Assembly (NCBI RefSeq): GCF_029633865.1
Contig: NC_079222.1
Coordinates: 35,641,327 to 35,705,326, forward strand
Direction of reading: 5' to 3'
Length of the DNA stretch: 64,000 bases
Source of the DNA: Lampris incognitus
Lineage: Eukaryota > Chordata > Actinopteri > Lampriformes > Lampridae
Made by a program: the position numbers and the translations under genes. The notes beneath the pieces are model-generated. The model was not told the DNA's origin, did not search any database, and saw only the letters and a list, made by a program, of their open reading frames with translations. The stretch's first letter is position 1; the number at the start of each line of letters is the position of its first letter. Below, piece by piece: positions 12,501-24,420 of the stretch.

Positions 12501-15500
12501 AAAAAAGCTATCCAGCGCCAAACCCCTAGAGGACAACAGTTCAGTTTGTAACCAGGGTAGAGCAACTGATCTAGAAAACCAAAACATTGCAGCCCTCAAC
12601 TGGGCAGCCAAGTAGTACCACTGTAAATTTGGTAGTTGTAACCCTCCCCTGTTGTAAGACAAATATAAAAGTGAGAGTCTAAGTCTTGGATTCCTGTTAT
12701 TCCAAATTAAAATTTGAACGCAGCTTTCTGAGTTTTGGGGAAAATGATGGTGGAGGTGCCAATGGAATAGATTGGAAGAGACATAAAAAATTAGGTAATA
12801 TGATCATCTTAATTATATCCATTCCCCCCATTATAGGCAGAGGCAATGCTGTGCATCTTGTGACATCTACAGATGCTTTAGCTAACATGGGCTCATAATT
12901 AATTGAACTGATGGTGCTTATATCTGATGTTATTTTAATCGTAGATAATTAAAACCTTCTATGGTGTTTACAAATGGGTGGGGTATCGTTGGTTTTCTTC
13001 TCGCTTGTTCATTTAGAAAAAACAATAGCTGATTTATCATTGTTCACTTTTAAACCAGAGGAACTACCAAATTGACTTATCAACTTTGAGGGTTGGTATT
13101 GATTTTCAAAGATCTGATAGAAATATGATGGTATCATCTGCATACGATGCGATATGATGCTCTAGGTCCCTTGCCTTAATACCACGAATGGAAGGGTATG
13201 GTCTTATTGCTATTGCCAACGGTTCCATGGCTATTACAAGAAGTAAAGGTGAAATTGGTGAGTCTTGACTAGTGTTGTGAGAGTTTAAATGGCTCTGAAA
13301 TCTAACTATGTGTAGATACTTATGCAGATCAATCAACAAACAGAATTTACAAAAGCAGTCGCCAAACCCCAAAACGCCTAAGCACCTCCTGTAGATAAAG
13401 CCATTCGACTCTGTTGAACGCCTTGTCTGCATCAAGTGACAAGATGGCAGTGTCAGGGGACCCTTCACATACATAGACTATATTGAGTACCCTCCTCACT
13501 GACGCTTTTTATCGAAGCCTTTTAACGAAGTATGATGTCTGTGGAAACCACATTCTGTTACCTTAACAGTGTGCCATTGCACAAAGTTATACTGTGAGAA
13601 ATTCAGATGAACGTATAAAATAACTAAATTCTGCCGTAAACAAATCCCCTTAGCTGTCATCCTGAACAGGACAGCCTTTCTCCCACCCTCCCCTGTACCT
13701 TGGGGGTGTGGTTAAGTGCACCCTGCTGTATGGCGCAAAGTCATGGACCACCTACAGCAGGCACCTGAGAGCCCTGGAACAATACCACCAAAGATATTTA
13801 CGAAAAAGCCTGAGGATCAGCTGGAAGGGCAGATGCACCAACATCAGCATTCTGGAAGAAGCCAACATGATAACATCACCACCACCACAATAATGCAGCA
13901 CCAACCCTGATGGACAGGCCATGTCATCCGCATGTCCAACACCCATCTCCCCAAACAGATCCTGTACTCCCAGCTGAAGGAAGGTCAGCAAGCTCCAAGC
14001 AGGAAAATTAAATGTTTCAAGGACAATATCAAGACCAGTCTGAAGAAATTCAATATGACATCAAACAACTTGGAACACATTGCACATCGCCTATCCACTT
14101 CTCACAACAACAACAAACATCGGTAACACTTTAGTATGGGGAACATATTCTAAGTAACAAAAACTTAATTTAGAGTAATTTAACACTATGAACACTTGTA
14201 GTTTTGTGTGTTGTTATGTAAGAACAGACCATATTCATTAAGTGTTAGTAAGGGAGAATAACTCTTCTTGTGGTAAGCATATTGAGATGGTACTACTAAT
14301 AAGCAATAATTCTGAGGTTATAGAGGGAAAACTCATAGTTAATGGCTTACTGGTTGTATAATAAGGCCATGCAGAATAAGGCATTAATGAGTACGTAATA
14401 ATGACCAATTAAGAGCCAATATGTTGCTAATGTGCATGCTAATAAGCACCTAATTAATGGTGACTATGTTCCCCATACTAAAGTGTTACCCAAACATCTA
14501 TTTGGGTGAACACTAAAACGCACACCTCTCTGTTAATCCTAATGAAAATATCTGTCCTATTATGATAAGCTAACACCAAAATAAGTAGATATAGTACGTA
14601 AAAATAGGAAAACAACAATAACGAGGTGAAAATGTTACCTTTTGCATTTGTGCATTCGCCAGTTAGTCAACAGGCCAAACATTGTCACTTCTTACATGTG
14701 TCACTAGGCATTAGCAATATTACATCACGCACATAGATTACTGACAAAGACCAATATTTCTATTTTAGCTCCTCAGTTAGATTGTGCCCAGCTGAGGATT
14801 CTGTGTGCTCTGTCGTTGATGGTGGTGGTGTGGGAAAGGTTGCAGGTCCCAGTGCGTTGGGTAACCATTTTTCGAGGAAAGCTACAGCGTCGTTCTTTTC
14901 GACTTTCTCGGGCATGTTAGCCAGGCTAGGTTTGGATCTGTGCCAGCTCGTCAGACTTGTCTGCAAAGACAGCCACTTGTTTAGCCAGTGCTTCAGTCTT
15001 GGCTTCCTCTGAGTGAACTGCGTCCTCAGCATTGCTAATGCGCTCTTCTGCCTCGTCCATGCGCCCAGAGAAGTCTCGCACGTCCCCCCTTAACATCTCG
15101 AATCGCCTTTAGGACTCCATCAATCTTTGTGGCAAAGTCATTTCTCATCGTGTCCAGTTTTTGAGTAATAGCCACGTTTTGAGCCAATTCAGCAACCTCC
15201 CCGGGTTCTGGCTGGAGTGTAGGAGTAGTGTTACCTGTTGAGCTGGCAATGCTACCATCGTCCAACGCAACGTCCTCCTTGGACGGCTCAGAGTTTGCTT
15301 TTCGACTGTTCTTTCCCCAACGGAATGTTAACGATTGCGTAGACTGCAAAGTTATTGCAAACAATTGGTATTCGTGTCCGTACTTTTAAAAGCCAATGTA
15401 CAGGAACTTAATGGCCAGGAGCTCGCAATAAGCCGCGTGGTCAGTTGAGTGCCATAGCCACGCCCCCAGATGAGGCGGTTCTTACTCGTTTGGAATGTGA

Positions 15501-18500
15501 GTTTGTGGAGGGCTTTCTTCTTCAGCGTGGTTTCTGTGGGCGAGGATACAGAAGAGGAAGAGGAAAGGGGTCAAAAGGAGGCTCCTCCACACGGCACTGT
15601 TTCCTTCATGCCTTCCTGGGTCAATCAAAAGCTGTTAAACCTTAAAGTTTTTTTGTGTTTTTTTTTAGCCTGTGCTTTTCCCTAGTGTTCCTCTCCTGTA
15701 TGAGCATTTTAGAGCAGTGGTTCTCAACCGGGGGTCCGCGGACCCCTAGGGGTCCGTGGTGTAATTGCAAGGGGTCGGTCCGTGAAAATAAAATATCTTT
15801 AAAAAAAAGATCCTATGACATTTATAGAAATAGGATTATTTTACTCAAATGTGACTGAGACCTTTATCCACCTAAACTATAAAGGGTAACAGGACTTTTT
15901 TCTCTAATCACATCTGTTTCACAAGTGTCATTTATTGTATTTTAATAAGAGATCTCGCTCCCGTTTGCATTGTTAAAAGTTACTGCATAAAAATTCTGTT
16001 GTTACATATATCTGAAAGTTACTGAATACATATTCTGTTTTGTTACATATATCTGAAAGTTACTGAATACATATTCTGTTTTGTTACATATATCTGAAAG
16101 TTACTGAATACATATTCTGTTTTGTTACATATATCTGAGAGTTACTGCATAAGAATTCTGTTGTGTTAACTATATCTAAGTTACAACTGAAAGCTCTTAT
16201 TTTTGCCCCAAAGAGTGAATAAATGCTATAATGCAATTTAAAATGAAGTTTCTACTGTTTCTATCAAATTGCAGCCCCCCTCCCCCAAGATCAGGTGGAG
16301 GGGTCCTCAGGGTAGATCAAAAATACGCAGGGGGTCCAGGACCCCAACAAGGTTGAGAACCACTGCTTTAGAGGATAGGTTCATTATTTTTGAAAACACA
16401 CTCCTTTAGAGTCACAAATGAAAGCACCACTGATCAGATCAGTTTGTAGAAACTTACTGCCCCGCTGAAGCCTCTATCTGGACTTCGACGCGGTCCGACG
16501 GGGCGGTTGTTTAAACCATCAAAAACCGTGACAATCTCCTGTTTGACAACGGGGAGCTCACAGTACACTTGTGTGTTTTCATTCGTTTCATGTTTATTCA
16601 GAAAATGTTTTGAATTGGTGTAAAGTGAAATTTGATTGGGACCAAATGTGTGCGTCTGACAACATATATGCAAACCATCTGTAAACTTCCACAAATGAGA
16701 GCAGGAAGTGCTGTAGCTTGGGCACTCCCGTAGCTTTGGCTACATCCATGTGCTTCCAGACAACAGCAGGGATACAGCGAGGGACAACTTGACAGAAAGC
16801 ACAGTTTGTGGCTATTTTTAATGGAGGATATTGTAGCGAATTCGGGGGGCAACGCAACCCCGAGGAACTGCCGCGGCCGGGACGCGAACCCGTGTCGCCC
16901 GCACCGCAGGAGGCGTCGCTAACCGCTCGACTAAAGGCTCGGACCCGCGAGCCGGCGGCCAGCGTGTCTTCTTATCCACGCACGTTACACTACAAAGACA
17001 CATCTAAATGTGCTTTGAGCTTCCTGTTGTTGAATCTGCCCTTGAAATGGTCTGCTGATGTGGTGTAGTGATGGTGTGCTGTAGGCCCATACTGCTCTCA
17101 TTGATCCCACCACTCTTTCCACTCCCAGCCCCGCACCGTCAACGGCACTTGTTGATTTTCTACCAATCATTATTTCAGCGAAGTGTGCCAAGCCCTCTGC
17201 AATGAGCGGAGCGGATCAAAACAGCAAAGGTTTGGAAAAAGAGTTGACCTCAGCTGGAAAGACTGTGACGCTGATGCCAGAGATGGTCACATCATTTCTC
17301 TGGAGTGGCCCCCGACTCCTCTAACCTAATATTCACATACACTGATGTCACTTGCTTTCTTCCATCGTGGCAAATTCACTGAAGGCAAAAGTGTCCCAGG
17401 GTCTGGCTGAGTTTCTACACTCAGCTTTAGCCCCAAAGTGTAATTTCAGCCTCGGTTTCCCTCTCTGTTTTAACAGCGCTGAAGGTAAACCCATTCATTT
17501 TGTCTTACATAATTCGAATGGCTTAAACAGACCGAAAACAGTCTACTGATTAAGGTCACTCTCTAGTACGCACTCATGGTGTGCAAACATCTGGAGGGCT
17601 CTTGAGTTCTTTACAACAATTACGGGAACTGAAAATAAATTCCTTACACATTATTGGGAATACACTTTCAGGCTTTTTTTTTTTTACTCACGTCTGAATT
17701 TAGCCTTAAGGGATTGGAAAGAGGATGACAAACAAACACAGTGGTAAAACTGTCTCCAGTCCTGCTGCACTTTGTGCCCTGGACTTTTACGACCCACTTT
17801 CTCCGGACGGTCGACTCAGAAGTCTCAAACACTGACCGTCTGACTGGGCCGCAAATGAGGAACCAAGGAAAACAAAGCTGCAGGAGCCCGCAGAAGAAGC
17901 AGACTCGTCAATTCTGACGTCAAGTTTCTGGTTTTGCACAAACACGGAAAGCACAATCTGCAGAGTGTGACTGGTAATAAACAATATTACTGAGGGTCAA
18001 AGTGCTGTCTCTCTCTCTCTGTCTACCAGTGTTTACAGTGGGGCTGTGTGGGTGTTTCAGGCGTGGGAAGGAAAACAGAATGGCCTAGGCGGTGACTATC
18101 TCTAGAGCAGCCATTTCATGTAAATTAATCTTATCTTGCCATGTAACCCAGAGCATTTGAATATCAGGCAGCTGAAGTGTTTCAGCTGATCCGAGCCTGT
18201 TCTCCATTCACCACAGTGGAGAGGGGGGGAAAAATAAGAAGAGAAAGGAAGGAGCACAGGGATTCAAGCCACAAAACAGACAACCGGCCTTTACTCCATC
18301 CCATGACGCCCTCCGTCTTAATTTCTGTTTCCTTATCAGGGTTCTCTATTGACCTCTTATCCCTTTTCCTTTTCTCGTCCCTCTTTTCTTCTGAATCGCA
18401 GAGTCTGTGCTTGTCTGCTGGTTCGCTTGGAGCCGAGAGGGGCAGAGCTCCCAAATTTCTTGGGGGGGGGGGGGTGCAGATCTTTTGTGCGCGGATAGTG

Positions 18501-21500
18501 GGTGGAGAGTGCGGAGGTTAGGAAGGGGACACTAAAAGTGGACAGATGAAAGAGTAACATTCCTAATGGCTTGGTGGTGGAGAACTGATAAACGGGAGAC
18601 AAGAGGCAGCGCACATTGGAGTAGTCATGTTGGGAAGGGTGGAGCGTAAGAGGATATTGGGTTATACGGTCCATAATGTGGATGGGATTTTGTATTTTCT
18701 GCTGTGGGCTGTAGGAAAGTTTTGTGTGCGCGCGCGCGCTCCCGCGTGTGTGTGCGTGTTGGGTGGATGGATGGGGGGTATGATTGGGGTGAGCAACAGA
18801 ATTAAAACCATACCTTCGATCCATCACCGGGGCTGGTCTAGATGTCGGGGCAATGCAAAAACATGTGGAAAGAATTTATGACCTAGTTTTCATTTCCCTG
18901 TTTAAAACGATATTGGGCATTTCAAGAGGGAGCAAAAAAAGGGGAAAAAAAAGAGGAGGAAGTGAAAGAAGGGGAGGAGGGAGAGACATTGAAAGAGGAA
19001 GAGGGGGAAGAGCCTTAAAAAGCAAAGTTGTTTTTTTTCATCTCCTTGTAGAACAGATGAGCAGCTGGATGAAGAAGTTGTGGTAAAGAGGGGCAGAAGG
19101 GAGGTAGTGAGAACGTAGGATTGGTGGAGGAGTGATGCAGAATCTGTCTTTCTTTCTTTGTCTTTCTCTTTCTGTGATTAATTGTAACACTTCCTCCCTA
19201 GGTTCAGTCACCTGCTCACCCTTAAAGGGAAACAATCGTGATTTCCAGCATTACCTTTTATGCATACCGGATATTCAAGGCTCAGCGTTTTCGGTTTTTA
19301 TTTTCCAAAGCCATCCAGCATGCCGAATTTCGCCACAAGAGGGCACTGTTACATAACCTCACACGAACAGGAACAACTTCTGGCTCCGTGGAAACATAAA
19401 ATCCAGGTGAAAATCAGTTTAAACCGATCTGCTCCTTTTTTAAAAAAAAATCTGGGTATTTTTTGGTGAAAATCGGTAAAAACCGAAAACGCTGAGCCTT
19501 GCGTATATTGTGGGGCGAATACTACTGTAGCAAATTCGGGGGGGGGGGCAGCCGAGAACCGCCGCAGCCGGGACGCGAACCCGAGACTGCACTAACCAGT
19601 CAATTAAAGGGTTCGACCCGTTAGCCAATCGGCTCGCGAGTCTATTCATCCGTGGTCGTTACACTACCCCCTCTCCCCCTCCTCCTTCGGGAAGCGCGTC
19701 CCCGCTCTTCAGCATGCCGGCTCCCTCGCGCCTCTGGGCGCACGCGCTTCCGGTGGCCTCGCGGTCTCAACGTCCCACTTCTGACACCAGTGGGGGGCAG
19801 CCGGGAACCGCCGCGGCCGGGACGCGAACCCAGGTCTCCCGCACCACGGGCGACTACGTTAACCAGTCGACTAAAGGGTCTGACCTGTTAGCCAAGGGCT
19901 AGCGAGTCTAGTCAACCGTGGTCGTCACACTGTGTTAGCAGCCATGATACTGAACAGCCTTCTGTGTGTCTCTTAAACATTGCCAAAATTGTGTGGAGAA
20001 GTGTCCCCTGGTGCCATCACCGGTGGACAATCCAGTAAATGTGAAGATGTTATTCCTGGTTTGCCGATAGACTGTATTCTATCAGAAAATGAAAATAACA
20101 ATACATTATACAGCTAGCTGTATGTAATGTTGTATGGTCATCGACAGCTCTATTTAGCGTTATTCGCATTTTCTTATACAGCTGTGTAACATTGTTACCC
20201 GCATTTTCTTATACAGTGTGTATTTGTTTTTTTTTTTTTATCCAGTGATCTGCATTCGTGGACTTTTTCAGTAACATTTTGGCAGCACTTCAGAGACACA
20301 CAGAAGACTGCCCAGTGTCATTGCTGTTAATTGAGAGTTAACCCTACAACATATACAACATATATATCTAATATATATATATATATACATACACACACAA
20401 CATATATATCTATAGGGATAGTGTTGAAAATTGCAATCGCTTCCCTTTAAGCTATCCTTAAGCTATCACTCCCGTGGGAGGAGGTTTACTGCTGCAGAGA
20501 GGGGAAGGTGAAGAGGTCAGGCCTAGGCCGGTGTGCTGGGGAAACTAAATGGGCATATAAAAAACACTCCTTTCTGCATCTGTGATGAAGTGCCTGCGTC
20601 TCTGCAAGGTCTCAAGCACTCTTCCTCAAAAAGGCTAATGTTAGGGTACCAGTTGTACTAGATTTATACCGATAAGGGAATCTGAAACACACAGACCTGA
20701 ATGTAATTTCCTAAACTGTAATATCATTACTTTATCCCCATAGAATTGTTTCTGCTGGTCATACATGTTATGCATCTTGCAGAATAACATCCAGTACACT
20801 CGGTCATATCTTAAAGGGGAAGTCCGTTGTATAAACAGTGCGGAGGTCTTAAAGTCAATTGGCTTTGAAAGTGGGTCACGGCTACAGAGGAAGTGGCCCT
20901 TTCTTTCTGCAGAGACACCAGAAGCTGGAGTGTCAGTCGGTGACCCGGGTCAACCCCTCTGACTACCTTTTTCCTGTTGTTCTGTCTGACTGACCCGAAG
21001 TCTGCCATGAAACAGACTTGTTTTTCAAAGACTCTGGTTTGGGACTGTTTTTCATGTCTTTGGAGTCCCCATACCAGAGGTCTTGTTATGATAATCCGAC
21101 GACTAGTTTGAAACGATGGTCAGGAAACCGTTTTTGCCTAGTCTTAACATTTTTGTTTCAACAGGATGCTTAGAGTGCCGATGTGGTACTTTGACTGGAA
21201 CGGCTGTTGCGCCAGAGAACGGACTTGTTCGCCACAGTCATCAATACTGATCTCCTTCATACGCTCAGGGACAAACAACCAGATTTCTAACGGTTCAGAA
21301 GCAGTTTTGCATTAAGGGCATAAGCATCTATAAAGAGTTGCGGTCAGTTAATGATGCCCTCTTTCCCCTTTCCCCTCTCTCCGCTTTGATCGCAGGTCTT
21401 TTCCTGATCCTGGGGCTGATGCTGTACCCTGCTGGCTGGGGTTCGGACAAGGTGCAGCTGTACTGTGGATCCGACGCGGCTCCATACCGCGCCGGGTTGT

Positions 21501-21652
21501 GTTCGATGGGCTGGGCCTTCTACACCGCCATGGGCGGCACCGTGCTCACCTTCCTCTGCGCCATCTTCTCCGCACAGGCCGAGATCGCCACCTCTAGCGA
21601 CAAGGTCCAGGAGGAGATCGAGGAGGGGAAGAGCCTGATCTGCCTCCTTTGA
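9125..21652 (+). CDS. lhfpl2: LHFPL2-type tetraspan membrane protein, two coding exons (9125-9545, 21396-21652)
   Basis: Joining the two exons gives 225 residues plus a TGA stop, close to the roughly 228 residues of vertebrate LHFPL2. The N-terminus ([13 protein letters not shown]) and C-terminus ([13 protein letters not shown]) are family signatures. Four hydrophobic segments are visible: about residues 11-30, 95-119, 134-152 and 180-200. The first extracellular loop holds GIYGRC and ILCGPY, whose cysteines (67 and 79) fit the claudin-like disulphide pair of the LHFPL family. The start at 9125 is the first ATG in frame and has A at -3; the frame stays open upstream only from a GTG codon at 9065. 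The intron is 11.85 kb with a GT donor (G|GTGAGA) and AG acceptor (CGCAG|GT), splitting a Gly codon after its first base. LHFPL2 is a membrane protein of poorly known biochemical role. I cannot tell the fish a and b paralogues apart. It lies tail to tail with scamp1, as in human. Confidence 0.95.
10080..10160. repeat. (GT)n-rich tract
   Basis: GT and CTGTGT repeats in the first part of the lhfpl2 intron. Confidence 0.8.
10419..10744 (+). mobile_element. SINE B (tRNA-derived)
   Basis: Head GGGCGGCATGGTGGCACAAG, B box GGGTTCGAGCCCCGG, body CAGTCCAAAGACCTGTAGGT and tail GGATAAGCGGTTTGGA. A G-rich run replaces the (TG)n seen in other copies. Confidence 0.88.
11181..11240. repeat. (TA)n tract
   Basis: TATATA microsatellite at the 3' end of the neighbouring LINE. 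Confidence 0.85.
11241..13510 (-). pseudogene. L1/Tx1-like LINE ORF2 remnant
   Basis: Translations of the - strand are broken by stops and frameshifts but recognisable. 13106-13474 gives the RT blocks [18 protein letters not shown] and [11 protein letters not shown] (the YADD active site). 12073-12432 and 11494-11712 match the C-terminal region ([15 protein letters not shown]). The element lies antisense in the lhfpl2 intron and is dead. ORF1-like sequence of a related element is at 14760-15364. Confidence 0.75.
13690..14112 (+). pseudogene. LINE ORF2 C-terminal remnant
   Basis: [31 protein letters not shown], and in another frame [20 protein letters not shown] match the conserved 3' portion of a non-LTR polymerase (LLYGAE.W...HLR.LE.FH.RCLR; W.GHV.RM...LPK). 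Frameshifted. It is directly followed by a MITE inserted at 14122. Confidence 0.7.
14122..14490. mobile_element. 369-bp MITE with perfect 8-bp TSD
   Basis: Terminal inverted repeats of about 26 bp (GGTAACACTTTAGTATGGGG at the left, its complement at the right). The flanks are the perfect 8-bp duplication CAAACATC (14114-14121 and 14491-14498). No coding capacity. An 8-bp TSD fits hAT- or Merlin-type transposases; the GGTAACAC terminus is not the usual hAT CAG start, so the superfamily is open. Confidence 0.9.
14760..15364 (-). pseudogene. L1/Tx1-like ORF1 remnant
   Basis: The - strand encodes [20 protein letters not shown], a probable coiled-coil region ([20 protein letters not shown]), then in other frames [12 protein letters not shown] and [18 protein letters not shown]. 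The ...RISNAED and FLE.WLP..LG blocks are hallmarks of L1-type ORF1 proteins. Several frame breaks; non-functional. Confidence 0.7.
15365..15706. other. intronic DNA, nothing recognised
   Basis: No coding homology or repeat seen. Confidence 0.35.
15715..16365. mobile_element. non-autonomous hAT (Charlie-like) element, 651 bp
   Basis: Ends CAGTGGTTCTCAACCGGGGG and its near complement GGTTGAGAACCACTG, as in hAT-Charlie elements. The 8-bp flanks TTTTAGAG (15707-15714) and CTTTAGAG (16366-16373) are a target-site duplication with one change. The interior holds a 41-bp tandem repeat. Confidence 0.88.
15970..16165. repeat. 41-bp tandem repeat, about 4.5 copies
   Basis: Unit TCTGAAAGTTACTGAATACA plus ATATTCTGTTTTGTTACATA; the outer copies carry CTGCATAA variants. 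It lies inside the hAT element. Confidence 0.9.
16374..16831. other. intronic DNA, nothing recognised
   Basis: No coding homology or repeat seen. Confidence 0.3.
16832..16990 (-). mobile_element. SINE C, tRNA-like
   Basis: On the - strand: a GTGTAACG start, an A-box-like TTTAGTCGAGCGGTTAGCGA, B box GGGTTCGCGTCCCGG, and an end at CCCCCCGAATTCGCTACA. Related copies lie at 19526-19664 and 19790-19932. The cloverleaf is not intact, so it is not called a tRNA gene. Confidence 0.65.
16991..19270. other. intronic DNA, low-complexity patches
   Basis: Purine-rich tract at 18925-19015, a (CG)n/(GT)n patch at 18724-18755, a G run at 18462-18473. No exon or repeat family recognised. Confidence 0.35.
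19276..19503. repeat. small foldback element, about 228 bp
   Basis: CAAGGCTCAGCGTTTTCGGT at the left is complemented by ACCGAAAACGCTGAGCCTTG at the right, about 25 bp in all. No clear target-site duplication and no coding capacity. Confidence 0.75.
19526..19664 (-). mobile_element. SINE C copy 2
   Basis: TGTAGCAAATTCGGGG end, GGGACGCGAACCCG (B-box complement) and TCGTTACACTA end. Part of the central region is missing. Confidence 0.6.
19790..19932 (-). mobile_element. SINE C copy 3
   Basis: GGGACGCGAACCCAGGTCTC and AACCAGTCGACTAAAGGGTC match the other two copies; only 126 bp from copy 2. Confidence 0.6.
19933..21395. other. end of lhfpl2 intron, nothing recognised
   Basis: A (TA)n patch at 20360-20412. 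No other repeat or exon seen. Confidence 0.35.
21396..21652 (+). CDS. lhfpl2: lhfpl2 coding exon 2 (residues 141-225 and stop)
   Basis: The exon begins two bases into the split Gly codon, after a pyrimidine-rich acceptor ending CGCAG at 21395. It encodes the third transmembrane segment ([15 protein letters not shown]), the second extracellular loop with two cysteines ([15 protein letters not shown]), the fourth segment ([15 protein letters not shown]) and the conserved cytoplasmic tail [18 protein letters not shown]. The stop is at 21650-21652. Confidence 0.95.
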
Positions 21653-23025
21653 GATTGGGGTCACCTTCTTTTTTGTTTTTTGGGGGGGTTTTTTTGTTTG
21701 TTTGTTTTTTTTTTTGTCTTGTGTGGAGAAGAGGAGGAGGGGAAGGAGGGAGAGGGGCCAGAAATACCAAACAACCCCCCCGTCCCCCGTCCCCCGTCCC
21801 CCACCTTTTGCCTTTGGGGCCAACCTGTGGAAAGGGTGTGTCTACATTGTTTACCACTAAGACTGACTCTCTCTGAGGAGTGAGAGGTGTGGGGGAAACC
21901 TACAAGTGCCAAGCTTTTTCTCGGTGTGTATCTGTGTGTACTTTATGCCAGCGGAGGTGCTGTATCTTTGTTATCGTATTCATCTTATCCGTGTGGGTGC
22001 CCGCAGTGGCTTTGCCTTTCTCCTTGTGTTTTGTAAATAAGTGCGTGTGCGTGTGCGTGTGTATATTGTACATAGTAATGATCGGAGACTTGACGGTCAG
22101 CCGCACCCGGGCGGGGCCGACAACGTCACTCTTGCTATATGCGTTCACCCAGATCACGAGATGTGCACGTGTACCAAGTCTTCCAGCTGTTAGCCAGGTG
22201 CGCGCGACGACTCGACAAGGGAACCACTATTCAGTCAAAATAAACTTATCGCAAAGGAAAGAAAAAGAAAAAACAAAAAGAGGCTTTTGCCATACGAGCG
22301 GATGTCCATTAAAGCCTTCTAGAATGTACCGTCGTTGGAATGACGAAACGTGTGTGTTTGTAGACCCTCGAAATGTATTGATTCAAATGCCTCACAAGTG
22401 ATCCTTCACGTGGACTGCATGGAAGCGGGAGCTCTTTTGGTGTGCGTGCGTGCGCGTGCGCGTGTTTACTGTTTTTCGCTGTTTGTTTGTTTGTTTTTGT
22501 TTTGTTGTTGTAAAGAAATGAAGTGAACTTAGTCCTCCTACCCGTGTCCCTTGAAACGGTCTCTCCGGTCCTCATGCAGACGTCCCGTAAACCTGTGTGC
22601 ATAAAACGTGGACTGAATGACGAGGACGCACACATATGAAGTATTGTTATTCTCACTAGCTTCTCGTCTCAAGAAGGGGTTCCTGTTCTCGAGACTCCGG
22701 TCGTGGACCCGGAGTCCGCTGAGTCACCGATAGTGTCCCATCTATCGATCGTAATGTGTTTCTGCCAAGTCATTAAAGCAAACAAAAAGAAGTACTACCT
22801 GTTTTCTGTCCGTGTTCCACTGAGAAGGGGGGGAATAAGAAAGAATGGGGGGGGGGGCTGGGTGTTCAGACATCGGTTTGGCCCTCGAGGAGTGGGTTGG
22901 AAGATTTTCCACTCGGTGGGTGATCAATTTTTTCCACTGTTGCAGAACTGAACCCTTGTGTTTTCTGTGCTGAGTTGATTTAGATGTCCCAGTTTGTGAA
23001 AATAAAAGACAGATTTGAAAATTGA
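21653..23025 (+). other. lhfpl2: probable 3'UTR of lhfpl2
   Basis: No repeat family is recognised between the stop codon and about 23025. The stretch starts with T-rich and G/A-rich low-complexity sequence. It holds two polyadenylation hexamers, AATAAA near 22238 and at 23001-23006, the latter after a T- and G-rich segment. The second would give a 3'UTR of about 1.37 kb. The extent is inferred from sequence only. Confidence 0.5.
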
Positions 23026-23504
23026 CATAATTTCCCACCCTCGGTATTTATTTATCCTTCTACGCAAACCGCTCAACCCCTCATCAGTTTGTTAACCTCT
23101 CCTAGTCACCACGTCTTGTGAGCAATATATATGTGAGTGCCTGCGATTGCTCAGTCGTGAGTCACCGGCCCAGTGTGCCTCCCTCTGTGTGGACCACAGC
23201 AAAGCCTTTTGCACAAACCCTGTGATTCCCCGTCCCCTCCAGCACGCACAAACTATACAACACATTTGATCACTTCCAGATTAGATACCTGGTAAATCTC
23301 ATAATCTCCAAGGTTTAACAATGCAAAGTAATGTCTGCCGTGTCCTCCCAGTTTTGCCAAATGTTCTTTTCTAGAAAAATTGAAGATAAATAGAGTGACC
23401 GTGAAAAGGCCTAGATTCTTGTCTGATGTGTGTTTTTCAGCATTCATAGTACTGGCAAGTTGAGTCATCTTCAAATTTCAATACAGACTACTGTGCCCCA
23501 TATA

Positions 23505-24420
23505 TGCTGATATACATTATATGGCCATTATATGGACACCCCTGCTGATGAATGGATTTGGCTATTTCAGCCACATCCGTTGCTGGTAGGTGCATAAAAT
23601 CAAGCATACAGCCATGCAGTCTCCATGGACTACCATTGGCAATAGAACGGGTTATACTCAAGAGCTCAGTGACTTTCAGCGTGTCTCCATCATAGGAGGC
23701 CACCTTTTCAATAAGTCGGGTGGTCAAATTTCTGCCCTGCTAAATCTGCCCCGGTCAACTGGAAGTCTGTTATTTTGAAGTGGAAACATCTTGGAGCAAC
23801 AACTGCTTGGCCGTGAAGTAATAGGACACAAGACCATGGAACAGGACCGTGGAGTACTGAAGCCCAGCGTGTAAAAATCATCTGTCCTCGGCTGCAACAC
23901 TCACTACCGAGTCCCAAACTGCCCCTGGAAGCAACGTCAGCACAAGAACTGTTGGTCAGGATCTCCACGAGATGGGTTTCCATGGCCGAGCAGCCGCACA
24001 CAAGCCTAAGATCACCATGCTCAATGCCAAGCGCCGGCTGGAGTGGTGTAAAGCACACCGCCATTGGACTCTGGAGCAGTGGAAATGCGTTCTCTGGAGT
24101 GATGAATCATGCTTCACTATCTGGCAGTCTGACGGACCAATAGTGCCAACTGCAAAGTTTGGTGGAGGAGGAATAATGCTCTAGGGATGTTTTTCATGGT
24201 CTGGGCTAGGCCCCTTAGATCCAGTGAAGGGAAATCTTAATACTACAGCATACAATGACAGTCAAGAGGACTGTGTGCTTCCAACTCTGTGGCAACAGTT
24301 TGGGGAAGGCCCTCAGCATGACAATGCCCTCTTGCACAAAGTCTGCAGAGTTCACTGTGGAAGAACTTGACTAACCTCAATGGCACCTCCGGAAACCTTT
24401 CATAGGGGTAGCCACTGAAA
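23505..24420 (+). pseudogene. Tc1-like transposase relic
   Basis: Fragments in different frames match Tc1/mariner transposase: an N-terminal region (ELSDFQRVSIIGGHLFNKSG), then LEWCKAHRHWTLEQWKCVLW followed by SDESCF (first catalytic Asp), then KFGGGGIML. Start, stops and frameshifts show it is dead. The left end resembles TATGGCCATTATATGGACAC-type fish Tc1 termini. Confidence 0.75.
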
